A DNA stretch of 64,000 nt from Pelomonas sp. V22 (GTDB lineage: Bacteria; Pseudomonadota; Gammaproteobacteria; Burkholderiales; Burkholderiaceae_C): assembly GCF_030014915.1 (NCBI RefSeq), contig NZ_JAGIXS010000004.1:248001-312000 (forward strand). The letters are read 5' to 3'. Below, piece after piece: positions 26,521-35,920 of the stretch (its first letter is position 1; each line of letters begins with the position of its first letter). The notes beneath the pieces are model-generated. The model did not search any database. It was not told where the DNA came from and saw only the letters and a program-made list of their open reading frames with translations. The position numbers and the translations under genes are program-made.

Positions 26521-28605
26521 TCAGGGCTGCAGCGCCGTGTAGACGCTGCCCGGCCAGCGGTTGCTGCGGCAGAAGGCCGCATTGCCAGTGGCCGACAGGC
26601 AGGCATTGACCAGGCCGGTGCCGAAGGGGCCGTAGACATCGGTCTCGGCCGCGCCATTGCGCACCACGGCCTCGGCGCAATGGAAGCGATGCGCCACCGA
26701 GCGGGACGCGCCGCGGGGGCAATCGCCGTTGCCGACGGCGGCGGTGTTCGTGGCCTTGTTCCAGAGCTGCAGCTGCAACAGCGCACCATCGACCACCACA
26801 CCCCGGCCGGCCGTGCAGACCGCGCCGGCACCGCCGTCCAGGCAGGCCTGGGTGGCGGCGGCGGTGAACGGGCCGTAGACCGAGGTGGCGCTCATGCACT
26901 GGCGGCTGTGGATGTCGTAGCGCGTGCCGGTGGGGCAATGGGCATGCTTGGTTGGCGAGGCCGGAGCCGCCGCCGGGACCGCCCAGCTGGCCAGCGTCGA
27001 CGTGGGATAGAGATTCCCGGCGAAGAACCAGCCGTCCTTGCCCAGGTACTCGGTGCGGTAGTACAGGTTGTTGGCCGAGGCCGTGCCGTACACCTCCTTG
27101 ACCTGCACCACGGCACCGCGCGGCATCGTGGTCAGCACGGTGCCGCTGGGCGGCGAGGCGCGCAGGTTCAGGCTGGTCGTGACGTTGACCGCCACCCAGT
27201 CGCCTGGATAGGCGATGGCACCCGCCGCCAATGGCGCGGCAGCCGTAGCGATGCCGGCATGCGTGGCGCTGTCGCCGGCCAGGATCCAGCCGTCCTGCGC
27301 TGCACCGCTGGTCAGCGTGCCGCGGACGCGGTAGTAACGGTCCTGCTTGAGCACGCCGCGCAGCTCGAAGTCCAGCACCTGGTAGTTGCCGGCTGGGAGC
27401 GTACCGAGCAGCATCCCGCCGACCGACGAGCGCAGCTCCAGCGGGACGCTGGTGGCGATGGCACTGCCCAGCGACTGCAGACCCGGCGTGCCAGCGCGGC
27501 AGAGCTGGTGGCGGTTGTGGTCGATGCGGGCTCGGCCGGTCACGGCCGCGGCATAGATGGTGGTGGCGACGCTGTCGTCAAACGTGGTGCGCGAACCGAG
27601 GCAGGCAGCGTCGCGCAGGTCGTCCACGCATTCCAGCGTCTCGCCGACCAGCACGCAGGCCGCGCTGCCCAGCTTCATCAGCGTGTTGGGCGTGGGGCCG
27701 CCCGAGGTGGGCAGCGGGCAGGCCGAGCCCATGTCCATCAGGCAGGCCACGTCGATGGTGGCAGCCCTGGCAAGGTCGGCCACGTCCGGCAGCCAGCGGC
27801 GCAGGTCGTAGTTGTCGCGGTAGCCGTTGTCCTTGGCCACGTTGGCATCGGCCGTGTTCTGCCAGCGGCAGACCTTGGTCGGACCGCCGTTGTAGGCCGA
27901 CCAGGCCGAGCGCGCGCGGCTGCGCCAGTACTCGTCGATCTGCGCGGCCGTACCCGTGCCGGTGGTGGCGCCGCCCAGGCAACTGGCCGGGGCCTTCTGC
28001 CAGCCGTCGTAATAGATGTCGATCGCGTAGCTGAAGTTCTGCAGCATGTTCCAGCCCTTGCCCTCCTGCAGCGGCACGAAGTGGTAGCGGTCGTCCAGCT
28101 GCATCATGCCGTGGCCATGGCCGTTGTCGCCGCGCACCATCTTCAAGAGGAAGGGCTGGCCGGCGGCCAGCTGCGCGTCGCGGTAGTGCGACCAGAAGCT
28201 CTCCTGGCGCAGCAGGGCGAACACACCGCGCTGGTAGGCCGCCAGCTCATCTGGCAGCACGCCGGGCTTGCGGGCCTTGAGGTAGCGCTCGGAGGCGTCG
28301 CGGATGATGGGGTACATCTCCTGCATGTAGCGCTTGCGCTCGGCCACGCTGATGGGGTCATTGGCGTTGGCCGTGTTGTAGGACGCATCGTTGAAGATCG
28401 CCTGGCCGTAGCTGCCGCGCACAAAGCTGTCGGGGCCGAACGAGGCCACGTCGCAGCCGCTGGGCACGCGGCCATGGGTGAAGGTGCCGCCGACCTTGTT
28501 GGCGCATTCCCAGAAATCGGCCGTGGGGGTGTAGCCGGCGTGGGCCTGGCCCAGCATCAAAAGGCCGCCGGCCAACAGGGCCAGGCGGGAGATCAGTTTC
28601 TTCAT
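26521..28605 (-). CDS. Secreted lysozyme-fold protein with SH3-like modules (putative murein hydrolase)
   Basis: The 694-residue protein has a signal peptide (cleavage near AHAG). About residues 125-245 show a lysozyme/transglycosylase-like pattern: RQESFW with candidate catalytic Glu135, GHGMMQLDDR (164-173), and SAYNGGP (236-242) as in SLT enzymes. Two SH3-like segments follow (about 400-445 and 465-540, the second with VTTSLNLRASP and GWFFAGNLYP). The C-terminus holds two repeats each with C-P-x-G, YGPF and paired Cys (about 560-625 and 635-690). Family membership is inferred from motifs only. It would cut peptidoglycan outside the cell and feed the uptake locus. It is the middle gene of a minus-strand run that has an operator-like site upstream. 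Confidence 0.7.
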   Translation of the reverse strand: MKKLISRLALLAGGLLMLGQAHAGYTPTADFWECANKVGGTFTHGRVPSGCDVASFGPDSFVRGSYGQAIFNDASYNTANANDPISVAERKRYMQEMYPIIRDASERYLKARKPGVLPDELAAYQRGVFALLRQESFWSHYRDAQLAAGQPFLLKMVRGDNGHGHGMMQLDDRYHFVPLQEGKGWNMLQNFSYAIDIYYDGWQKAPASCLGGATTGTGTAAQIDEYWRSRARSAWSAYNGGPTKVCRWQNTADANVAKDNGYRDNYDLRRWLPDVADLARAATIDVACLMDMGSACPLPTSGGPTPNTLMKLGSAACVLVGETLECVDDLRDAACLGSRTTFDDSVATTIYAAAVTGRARIDHNRHQLCRAGTPGLQSLGSAIATSVPLELRSSVGGMLLGTLPAGNYQVLDFELRGVLKQDRYYRVRGTLTSGAAQDGWILAGDSATHAGIATAAAPLAAGAIAYPGDWVAVNVTTSLNLRASPPSGTVLTTMPRGAVVQVKEVYGTASANNLYYRTEYLGKDGWFFAGNLYPTSTLASWAVPAAAPASPTKHAHCPTGTRYDIHSRQCMSATSVYGPFTAAATQACLDGGAGAVCTAGRGVVVDGALLQLQLWNKATNTAAVGNGDCPRGASRSVAHRFHCAEAVVRNGAAETDVYGPFGTGLVNACLSATGNAAFCRSNRWPGSVYTALQP

Positions 28606-28661
28606 GGCGCAGGACTCCCTGTGCGAAGGTGATGGATTGATTGAGGCGACCGGTGCCCTGC

Positions 28662-29282
28662 TCAGCCGCGGTTGCGGCGGCGGCGGGCCAGCGACAGCGC
28701 GGCCAGGCCGGCCAGCGCGAGTGCTGCGCTCTGCGGTTCGGGCACGTCGCCGACCCGCACGGCCCAGGCGTAATAGAGGTTGTCGGTGGACGAGCTGCCC
28801 TGGTCGCCGAAGGCGGTAAAAAAGTGCATGGCCTCGCCGCCGTACGGTGAGGCCGTGCCGGTCCAGTAGGCGTAGGCCGCCAGGTTCTGGAAGGGGCCGG
28901 TCTCGGTCAGCCCGTCAAAGGCGTTGTTGCCCAGGCTGCTGTAGAAGAGGAAGCCCAGCTCGCTGTTCAGGCCGCTGTTGTTGAAGCCGCTGTCGGTGCT
29001 GCCGTCGTCCGAGAAATCGAGGTTGAGCGCCACGCCGTCGACCGGCGTGAGGCCGGGCAGCCGCCAGTCGTTGCGGCCACCGAATTCCAGGTTCTCGACC
29101 CAGGCCTTGGCATCGGCCCAGCTGCGCAGGCCGCCGAGGCTGGCATTGCGCACCCAGGTCAGGCCGGTGGTGGTGTCGTACACCATGTCGTTGTTGCCGC
29201 CGCGCAGCAGCAGCGAGGCCTCGGCCGGTGCGAGCAGGGCGCCCAGGGCCAGGCTGGCGATTGCGAGTTTGAGGGTCTTCAT
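28662..29282 (-). CDS. PEP-CTERM-anchored DUF1566 (Lcl C-terminal) protein
   Basis: The 206-residue exported protein has a signal peptide (KTLKLAIASLALGALLAPAEA). Its DUF1566-like domain begins VYDTTTGLTWVRNAS and continues GRNDWRLPGLTPVD. It ends in the PEP-CTERM sorting signal (VPEPQSAALALAGLAALSLARRRR), processed by exosortase. Start 29282 (MKTLK) fits the signal peptide, and an ATG at 29291 is equally possible. The same frame runs to an ATG at 29432 with a second signal-like stretch (RLLLAGLLALCP). It precedes the lysozyme-fold gene by 56 bp and is probably in its operon. Its substrate or ligand is unknown. Confidence 0.8.
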   Translation of the reverse strand: MKTLKLAIASLALGALLAPAEASLLLRGGNNDMVYDTTTGLTWVRNASLGGLRSWADAKAWVENLEFGGRNDWRLPGLTPVDGVALNLDFSDDGSTDSGFNNSGLNSELGFLFYSSLGNNAFDGLTETGPFQNLAAYAYWTGTASPYGGEAMHFFTAFGDQGSSSTDNLYYAWAVRVGDVPEPQSAALALAGLAALSLARRRRNRG

Positions 29283-29617
29283 CGTCATCATCTCGTTTCG
29301 AAAGGCGCCCGCCGCACCGAGCCAGGCGATGCATTCCAGGCAGAAACGCGTGTGCAGCGGACGAGCGCTTCCATGCGGGCATAGAGCCAGCAGGCCAGCG
29401 AGCAGCAAGCGCGACAGACGGGACTGCGCCATGGCGCTGCCCGGGAGCTAACGCTGCAGATCAGAGCCAGCCCGAAGACATGTTCGTCGCCGCTAGACCA
29501 ATTGGTACATAGGGCAAACCTGTGAACTTCATCACGAAGTGAGGGGCGGCTATGCACGGAAGGAATGCCCTGCAACCCCGCCGGGGCCAGGTCTTGCCTG
29601 TGGCACCAGCGCCAGGT
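29283..29617. other. Spacer between the PEP-CTERM gene and the histidine kinase
   Basis: No convincing separate gene is seen in these 335 bp. The stretch holds the in-frame upstream extension of the PEP-CTERM gene (to 29432), the operator-like site at 29493-29512, and a small inverted repeat ACTTC-ATCAC-GAAGT shortly after it. The promoter of the 29282-25717 operon must lie here, but no clear -35/-10 pair was recognised. Confidence 0.5.
29493..29512. promoter_or_regulatory. Operator-like site upstream of the secreted-hydrolase operon
   Basis: CTAGACCAATTGGTACAT matches the TonB-receptor palindrome at 13 of 18 positions. ACCAATTGGT (29497-29506) is a perfect palindrome and TAGACCA (29494-29500) is the shared half-site. 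It is about 210 bp before the chosen start of the PEP-CTERM gene and about 60 bp before the alternative start at 29432. Confidence 0.6.
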
Positions 29618-31516
29618 TCAGTGGCCGAGCCGGCGCGGCAGGCGCAGCTCGAACAGCGTGCCACCGCCCGGCGCTTCGAGGAGGCGGATCTCGCCGCCCA
29701 GGCGCTGCGTCACCAGGCGGTAAGCCAGGTGCAGCCCGAGGCCCGAGGAGCCCTGACCCAGCCGCGTGGTGAAGAAGGGATCGAACACGCGGGGGCGGTT
29801 GGCCTGCGCAATGCCGTGTCCGCTGTCGCCGACCTCCAGGCAGAAGTCGTCTCCCTGCAGGCAGGCACTGATACGCAAGCGCCGCTCGCCTTCCCAGCCC
29901 CTGAATCCATGCACCAGGCTGTTCTCGAACAGCTGGGCCAGCACCTGCCCCAGCGCGCCGGGGTTGCCATGCAGGACCTGATCGTCCAGGCACTGCAACT
30001 CCACCTCGACACCGGCCTCGCGCAAGCCACGATCCATCACCGCCAGCGTGTTCTCGACCACATCGCTCGGATGGAAATCGACCGGCTCCATGCCGGCCTG
30101 TTCGAGCGAGAGCGCCTTGAAGCTGCGCACCAGTGCACTGGCGCGCTCCAGGCCGCGCTGCGCCAGCGCCAGACCCTCTTCCAGGCCGCCGTGCAGCTCG
30201 AGGATGTCGCGCCGCGACAGCCGGCGCTCTTCAAAAGCCTGCTTGTTCTGGTCGATGACCGCGGCCATCGTGCCGATCGCCAGCAGCGCGTTGCCCAGAG
30301 GCGTGTTCAGCTCATGAGCCACGCCGGCCACGAGGTGCGTCAGCGCGGCCTGCTTCTCGCGCTCCAGCAGCATGCGCATGGCGCGCTCCAGCTCGCGATT
30401 GCGCTGCTCGACCTTCAACTCAAGCGCATCGCGCGCCTCGGCGAGCTCGCGCTCCAGCTCCGTGCCATGGCGCCGCAGGTACTCGTTCTGGCCCTGCATG
30501 CGCGCATGGCTGCTGGCGCGCTCCAGCGTCTGGCCGAAGGACTGGGCCTGGTGGCGGGCCCGGTCCTGTACCAACTGGACTTGCGCCTTGCGCGTCGCCA
30601 GCGCCACCTCCAGCAGGCCGGCTTCCTCCGCGCACTCGGCCTTGCGCATCAGCACGCGGCCGAGGATGGGCATCATCGGGTGCTTCAGCGCCAGCGCCCA
30701 GGCCCGGTCGAACAGCGGCAGCGCCTCCAGGTGGCGGCCGCGCTTCCAGGTCAGCAGCGCGCGGTTCTGGAAGTAGAAGATCTGGTGCCGCTCCAGCACT
30801 TCGCCACCCTCGAGCAGCGCGGCCGCCTCGTCCAGCAGGGCCTCGACCGCATCGAGCTGGCCCAGCCAGAGCAGCTGGTTGGCCAGGTTGGCCGTGTCGC
30901 GCATCAGCGCATTGACCGCGCCGGAGCGCTTGGACTCCTCGTAGAGCTGGCGCGAGATCACGGCCGACTGCTCATAGCGGCCCAGAAAGGAATACGCCGC
31001 CCCCACATTGGTCAGCAGGCTGTGGCGCGCGGCCGCCGGCAGGAGCGCCAGTTGCACCGGGTCGGAGGCCAGCGGCTCGAAACGCTCCAGCAGCTCCTCG
31101 AACAGTTCGCCTTCGTACAGCGCGCTGCTGGCGCGCACCTGGGCATACAGCGCGCTGGCGCGGTCGCCCCGCTGCTCGTACAAGGCCTCGGCCTCGCCGA
31201 GAGATTCCAGCGCCCTGGTCACCAGGCGGGCCCGCGACTGCAGCCGGGCCAGGCTCACCAGGGTATCGGCCTGGGTCCCGGTGTCACCCGCCCGGCGCGC
31301 AGCCTGCAGCAGGGCATAGGCCGGTTCGAGTTCGGGTTCGCTGTCGCTGGAGAGCATGTCCAGCACCAGGGCGCGGCTGGCCAGGCGGGCGCTGCGCGTG
31401 TCGTCGTAGGCCAGGTCCTGCAGGCTGTCGAGCAGGCGGCGGGCCGTCCGCAGGTCGACGCCGTCCAGGGACTCATCGAGGGACTGCAGCAGGAGATCGA
31501 ACTCGTCCAACAACAT
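29618..31516 (-). CDS. Soluble TPR-containing sensor histidine kinase
   Basis: The 632-residue protein has no membrane segment. The N-terminal about 310 residues are helical repeats of TPR type (for example LLTNVGAAYSFLGRYEQSAVISRQLYEESKR). A coiled coil follows (about 325-385), then a HisKA domain with VAGVAHELNTPLGN (phospho-His near residue 400) and a complete HATPase_c (FENSLVHGF, EVGDSGHGI, FDPFFTT, GSSGLGLHLAY). It would sense a cytoplasmic protein or ligand and phosphorylate an unlinked regulator; no receiver gene is adjacent. It is transcribed towards the murein-hydrolase operon but ends over 300 bp before it. Confidence 0.88.
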   Translation of the reverse strand: MLLDEFDLLLQSLDESLDGVDLRTARRLLDSLQDLAYDDTRSARLASRALVLDMLSSDSEPELEPAYALLQAARRAGDTGTQADTLVSLARLQSRARLVTRALESLGEAEALYEQRGDRASALYAQVRASSALYEGELFEELLERFEPLASDPVQLALLPAAARHSLLTNVGAAYSFLGRYEQSAVISRQLYEESKRSGAVNALMRDTANLANQLLWLGQLDAVEALLDEAAALLEGGEVLERHQIFYFQNRALLTWKRGRHLEALPLFDRAWALALKHPMMPILGRVLMRKAECAEEAGLLEVALATRKAQVQLVQDRARHQAQSFGQTLERASSHARMQGQNEYLRRHGTELERELAEARDALELKVEQRNRELERAMRMLLEREKQAALTHLVAGVAHELNTPLGNALLAIGTMAAVIDQNKQAFEERRLSRRDILELHGGLEEGLALAQRGLERASALVRSFKALSLEQAGMEPVDFHPSDVVENTLAVMDRGLREAGVEVELQCLDDQVLHGNPGALGQVLAQLFENSLVHGFRGWEGERRLRISACLQGDDFCLEVGDSGHGIAQANRPRVFDPFFTTRLGQGSSGLGLHLAYRLVTQRLGGEIRLLEAPGGGTLFELRLPRRLGH

Positions 31517-31681
31517 CTTGCCAAGCCTTGCTTCAATGCGCCCCGGGCAACTGGGGCGCCGGCCACCGACCCGCGGCTATCATTTGCGCCCAAGGGTAGC
31601 AAAAGTATCCAACGATTCCGGGGCAGACCAGCATCGGCCCATGCTTGCGGCAAGACACCGGGACGAAACGTCGAGGGACAT

Positions 31682-32383
31682 GTGACAGAACAGATCGAAT
31701 GGCGCAGCCGGGTGCGGCTCGTCGACGAGGTGGCGCAGGTACTGCGCCAGAGAATCTACATGGGGCTTTACCCGCCTGGCGAGATGCTGCGCCAGGTCCA
31801 GCTGGCGGCCGACCTCAAGGTCAGCCGCACCCCGCTCAGAGAGGCGCTGCGCATGCTGCAGTCCGAAGGTTTGGTCGAGGCTGACAGCGTGCGCGGGGTC
31901 TGTGTGGCCCGCGCCGACCATCGCCGCCTGCTTGACGGCTACGCCATGCGCGAGATGCTCGACGCCCTGGCCGCACGCCAGGCGGCCGAGCGGGGCAGCG
32001 CGCGGGCGGCCGCCCTGCTGGAGCCGCTGCTGGCGCGCCAGGAGGCGGCGCTGTCGCCCTGGTCGCCGACCGACTATGCGCAGAGCAATGTGGACTTCCA
32101 TGCCGCCATCGTGGAGCTGGCCGACAACGAGTTCCTGGACGGCCAGATGGCCCTGGTGCGCAAGACTTCGCAGGTGTTCGCGCCGGCCGTGCTGATCTCC
32201 AAGGACCGCGCCCATCCGGCCATTGCCGAGCATCGGGCCATCGCCAAAGCCATCGCGGCCGGCGATGCCGATGCGGCGGAGCAGGCGGCCCGCAACCACA
32301 TCCGCGCCACGCTGGGCTGCCTCAAGCAGGCAGCGCGCTACCAGCAGGACCCGCCCGCCAGCCTGCCGCCGCGGCGGCGCTGA
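31682..32383 (+). CDS. GntR-family (FCD) transcriptional regulator
   Basis: The 233-residue protein has an N-terminal winged HTH (LVDEVAQVLRQRI, YPPGEMLRQVQLAADLKVSRTPLREALRMLQSEGLVE). Its all-helical FCD effector domain carries probable metal-binding residues (VDFHAAI, AEHRAIAKAI, ARNHIRATL). GTG 31682 follows GAGGG by 4 nt. It lies 16 bp before the peptide ABC transporter genes on the same strand and probably controls them in response to a carboxylate or amide ligand. The DasR-like operators of the murein locus belong to another GntR subfamily (HutC), so this protein is not their obvious reader. Confidence 0.9.
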   Translation: MTEQIEWRSRVRLVDEVAQVLRQRIYMGLYPPGEMLRQVQLAADLKVSRTPLREALRMLQSEGLVEADSVRGVCVARADHRRLLDGYAMREMLDALAARQAAERGSARAAALLEPLLARQEAALSPWSPTDYAQSNVDFHAAIVELADNEFLDGQMALVRKTSQVFAPAVLISKDRAHPAIAEHRAIAKAIAAGDADAAEQAARNHIRATLGCLKQAARYQQDPPASLPPRRR

Positions 32384-32399
32384 AGCGAAGACGTCTGCG

Positions 32400-33362
32400 G
32401 TGAGCCTGGCCCTCTTGCGCCGACTGCTGGGGCTGCTCGCCACGCTGGCGGCCGCCTCGGTGCTGATCTTCGGCCTGCTGGACCTGCTGCCCGGCAATGC
32501 CGCCCAGGTGCTGCTGGGTCCCGATGCGGCGCCCGAGGCCGTCGAGGCCTTGAGCCGCCAGCTTGGCCTGGACCAGGGTGCGCTGCAGCGCTATCTGCAT
32601 TGGACCGGCGGCCTGCTGCGCGGCGATCTCGGCGTGAGCGCCAGCTATGGCGGCGCGCCGGTGGGGCCGCTGATCGCCGAGCGCCTGGCCCTGACCTTGC
32701 CGCTCGCGTTGCTGGCCATGGCCCTGGCCCTCTTGATCGCCCTGCCGGCCGCCGTGTTCGCGGCCAGCCGCCAGGGCCGCAGCGGCGACCTGGCCGTGAT
32801 GGCCGCCAGCCAGCTGGGCATCGCGCTGCCGGGCTTCTGGCTGGGCATCCTCCTGATGCTGCTGTTCTCGGTGAAGCTGCAATGGCTGCCGGCCAGCGGC
32901 TTCCCCGGCTGGGGCGGCGAAGGCGGTGGGTGGGCCGCGTTGCAGTCGCTGCTGCTGCCGGCGCTTGCCCTCGCGCTGGTGCAGGGCGCCATCCTGGCCC
33001 GCGTGGGCCGTTCGGCCCTGGTGGAGCTGTTGCGCGAGGACTTCGTCCGCAATGCCCGCGCCCAAGGCATGAGCCGCCGCGCCCTGCTGTGGGGGCCGGT
33101 GCTGCGCAACGCGCTGCTGCCGGTGCTGACCATCGCCGGCCTGCAGTTCGCCAACCTGCTGGCCGGTGCCATCGTGGTCGAGAACGTCTTCACCCTGCCG
33201 GGCCTCGGCCGCCTGATCTTCCAGGCCATCGCGAACCGCGACCTGGCCCTGGTGCGCAATGCGGTGATGCTGCTGGTGGCCGCGGTGCTGCTGATCAACT
33301 TCATCGTCGACCTGCTCTACCTGTGGCTGGACCCACGGCTTCGCGGCGGAGGCCGGCAATGA
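32400..33362 (+). CDS. Peptide/nickel-type ABC transporter permease (DppB type), system 2
   Basis: The 320-residue permease has the N-terminal RRLLGLLATLAAASVLIFGLLDLLPG, the EAA loop (LLREDFVRNARAQGMSRRALL) and C-terminal DLLYLWLDPRLR, typical of DppB/OppB. The GTG start is chosen where the conserved N-terminal helix begins, 16 bp after the GntR gene. It overlaps the DppC-type gene by ATGA. Confidence 0.9.
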   Translation: MSLALLRRLLGLLATLAAASVLIFGLLDLLPGNAAQVLLGPDAAPEAVEALSRQLGLDQGALQRYLHWTGGLLRGDLGVSASYGGAPVGPLIAERLALTLPLALLAMALALLIALPAAVFAASRQGRSGDLAVMAASQLGIALPGFWLGILLMLLFSVKLQWLPASGFPGWGGEGGGWAALQSLLLPALALALVQGAILARVGRSALVELLREDFVRNARAQGMSRRALLWGPVLRNALLPVLTIAGLQFANLLAGAIVVENVFTLPGLGRLIFQAIANRDLALVRNAVMLLVAAVLLINFIVDLLYLWLDPRLRGGGRQ

Positions 33363-34168
33363 AGGCGGCGCTGCGCATAGGCGCCGTGCTGAGTCTCGCC
33401 GTACTGGCGATGGCCGCGCTGTCCCTGGTCTGGACGCCCTGGCCGCTGCAGGCCATAGCCATGGAAGCCCGCCTCTTGCCGGCGAGCGGCGCCCATTGGC
33501 TGGGCACCGACGCGCTGGGCCGCGACGTGCTGAGCCTCTTGATGGCCGGTGCGCGCAATGCGCTGCTGGTGGGCGTGATCGCCGTGGGCATCGGCCTGCT
33601 GTTCGGCACCGCGCTGGGGCTGTGGGCGGCGGCGCGGCGTGGCTGGGTCGAGCAACTGGTGATGCGCGCGGCCGACGTGGGCTTTGCCTTCCCGGCGCTC
33701 TTGATCGCCCTCGTGTTCACGGCCGTCTGGGGGCCGGGCATCGTCAATGCCATTGCCGCCATCGGCCTGCATGCCGTGCCCACCTTCGCGCGGGTCGCGC
33801 GGGGCGCGGCGCTGTCGGTCTGGTCGCGCGATTACGTGCTGGCCGCGCGTGCCTGCGGCAAAGGCCCGTGGCGCATCAGCTTCGACCATGTGCTGCCCAA
33901 TATCGCCGCACCGCTGATCGTGCAGGCCACGATCCAGTTCGCCCTGGCCATCCTGGCCGAGGCCGCGCTGTCTTACCTCGGCCTTGGCACACAGCCGCCC
34001 GACCCTTCCTGGGGCCGCATGCTGGCCGAGGCACAGAGCTGGCTGTTCCAGGCGCCGCTGCTGGCCGTCTATCCCGGCCTCGCCATCATGCTCACCGTGC
34101 TGGGGCTGAACCTGCTGGGCGATGGCCTGCGCGACCAGCTGGATCCGAAACAGGAGGCTCAGCGATGA
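33359..34168 (+). CDS. Peptide ABC transporter permease (DppC type), system 2
   Basis: The 269-residue permease contains LGTDALGRDVLS, the EAA region (WSRDYVLAARACGKGPWRI) and the C-terminal LGLNLLGDGLRDQLDPK that ends most DppC proteins. It is coupled to its neighbours by ATGA overlaps on both sides. The N-terminal OppC_N part is shorter than in the first system's DppC. Confidence 0.92.
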   Translation: MKAALRIGAVLSLAVLAMAALSLVWTPWPLQAIAMEARLLPASGAHWLGTDALGRDVLSLLMAGARNALLVGVIAVGIGLLFGTALGLWAAARRGWVEQLVMRAADVGFAFPALLIALVFTAVWGPGIVNAIAAIGLHAVPTFARVARGAALSVWSRDYVLAARACGKGPWRISFDHVLPNIAAPLIVQATIQFALAILAEAALSYLGLGTQPPDPSWGRMLAEAQSWLFQAPLLAVYPGLAIMLTVLGLNLLGDGLRDQLDPKQEAQR

Positions 34169-35105
34169 ACGAGCCGCTGCTCTCCGTGCAAGACCTGCAG
34201 GTGAATCTGCACGACGGCCGGGCCCTGGTGCGCGGTCTCGACTTCGAGCTGCGCGCCGGCGAGACGCTGGCCCTGATCGGCGAATCCGGCAGTGGCAAGA
34301 GCATGACGGCCCTGGCCCTGATGGGCCTGCTGCCCGAAGCCGCGCGCGCCAGCGGCCGCTTGGCCCTCGCTGGCGAGGACTTGCTGGGTCTCGATGAGGC
34401 CGCGCTGTGCAAGCTGCGCGGCCGCCGCATCGCGCTCGTGCCGCAGGAGCCACTGAGCGCGCTGAACCCGCTGCAGCGCGTGCTGCAGCAGGTGATGCTG
34501 CCGCTGCGCCTCCATGGCATGTCGGATGGCGCCGAAGCGCGGGCGCGCGCCCTGCTCGCCCGCGTTGGCCTGCCCGAGTCGCGCTGGCAGGCCTGGCCCC
34601 ATGAGCTCTCCGGCGGCCAGCGCCAGCGGGTGCTGATCGCCCAGGCCCTGGCCTGCGGACCGGCCTTGCTGATCGCCGACGAACCCAGCTCGGCGCTGGA
34701 CCAGGACTCGCAGCAGCAGGTGCTGGACCTGCTGGCCGAGCTCGGCCGCGAGCAGGGCCTTGCACTCTTGCTGATCTCGCACGACCTCGGCCTCGTCGCG
34801 CGCCGCGCCGACCGGCTGCTGGTGATGTACGGCGGCCGCATCGTCGAGCAAGGCCCGGCCGCCGCGCTGCTGGCCGCGCCCGCCCATCCCTACACGCAAG
34901 CGCTGCTGGCCGCCCGCCCCGGCCTGGCGACACGGGGCCAGGTCTTGCCTGCCATTCCGGGGAGCGTTCCGGCGGCCGGCCAATGGCCGCAAGGCTGCCC
35001 CTTCGCCGGGCGCTGCGCTCAGGTCGACCAGCACTGTGCCGACGAACTGCCGCCGCGCCGGCCACTGGCGGACGGGCGCAGCGCCGACTGCTGGAGGCTG
35101 GACGC

Positions 35106-35109
<4 letters not shown>
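34165..35109 (+). CDS. Peptide ABC transporter ATP-binding protein (DppD type), system 2
   Basis: The 314-residue ATPase has Walker [10 protein letters not shown], the signature LSGGQRQRVLIAQA, Walker B LLIADEPSSALD and a Cys-rich C-terminal Opp/Dpp extension (GCPFAGRCAQVDQHC). CAGGAGG precedes the ATG and the start overlaps the permease stop by ATGA. It pairs with the DppF-type ATPase at 35106. Confidence 0.92.
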
Positions 35110-35858
<749 letters not shown>

Positions 35859-35920
35859 AAGACGGGGGTCATGGCTTGCGCTTATCCTTGCGCCGCCGTC
35901 CGCCTCTATCGCCCTGCCCC

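Noticed and set aside
26680-28632. Plus-strand open frame of 650 codons
   Set aside because: It is the complement of the lysozyme-fold gene; no signal peptide or family motif.
29552-32383. Plus-strand open frame of 943 codons
   Set aside because: Most of it is the complement of the TPR histidine kinase (29618-31516). Only its last 233 codons, from GTG 31682, encode a recognisable protein (GntR regulator).
31682-32383. This GntR protein as the reader of the TGGTCTA operators
   Set aside because: It is of the FCD subfamily and sits in its own transporter operon; DasR/NagR-like readers are HutC-type. Its own upstream region shows no such site.
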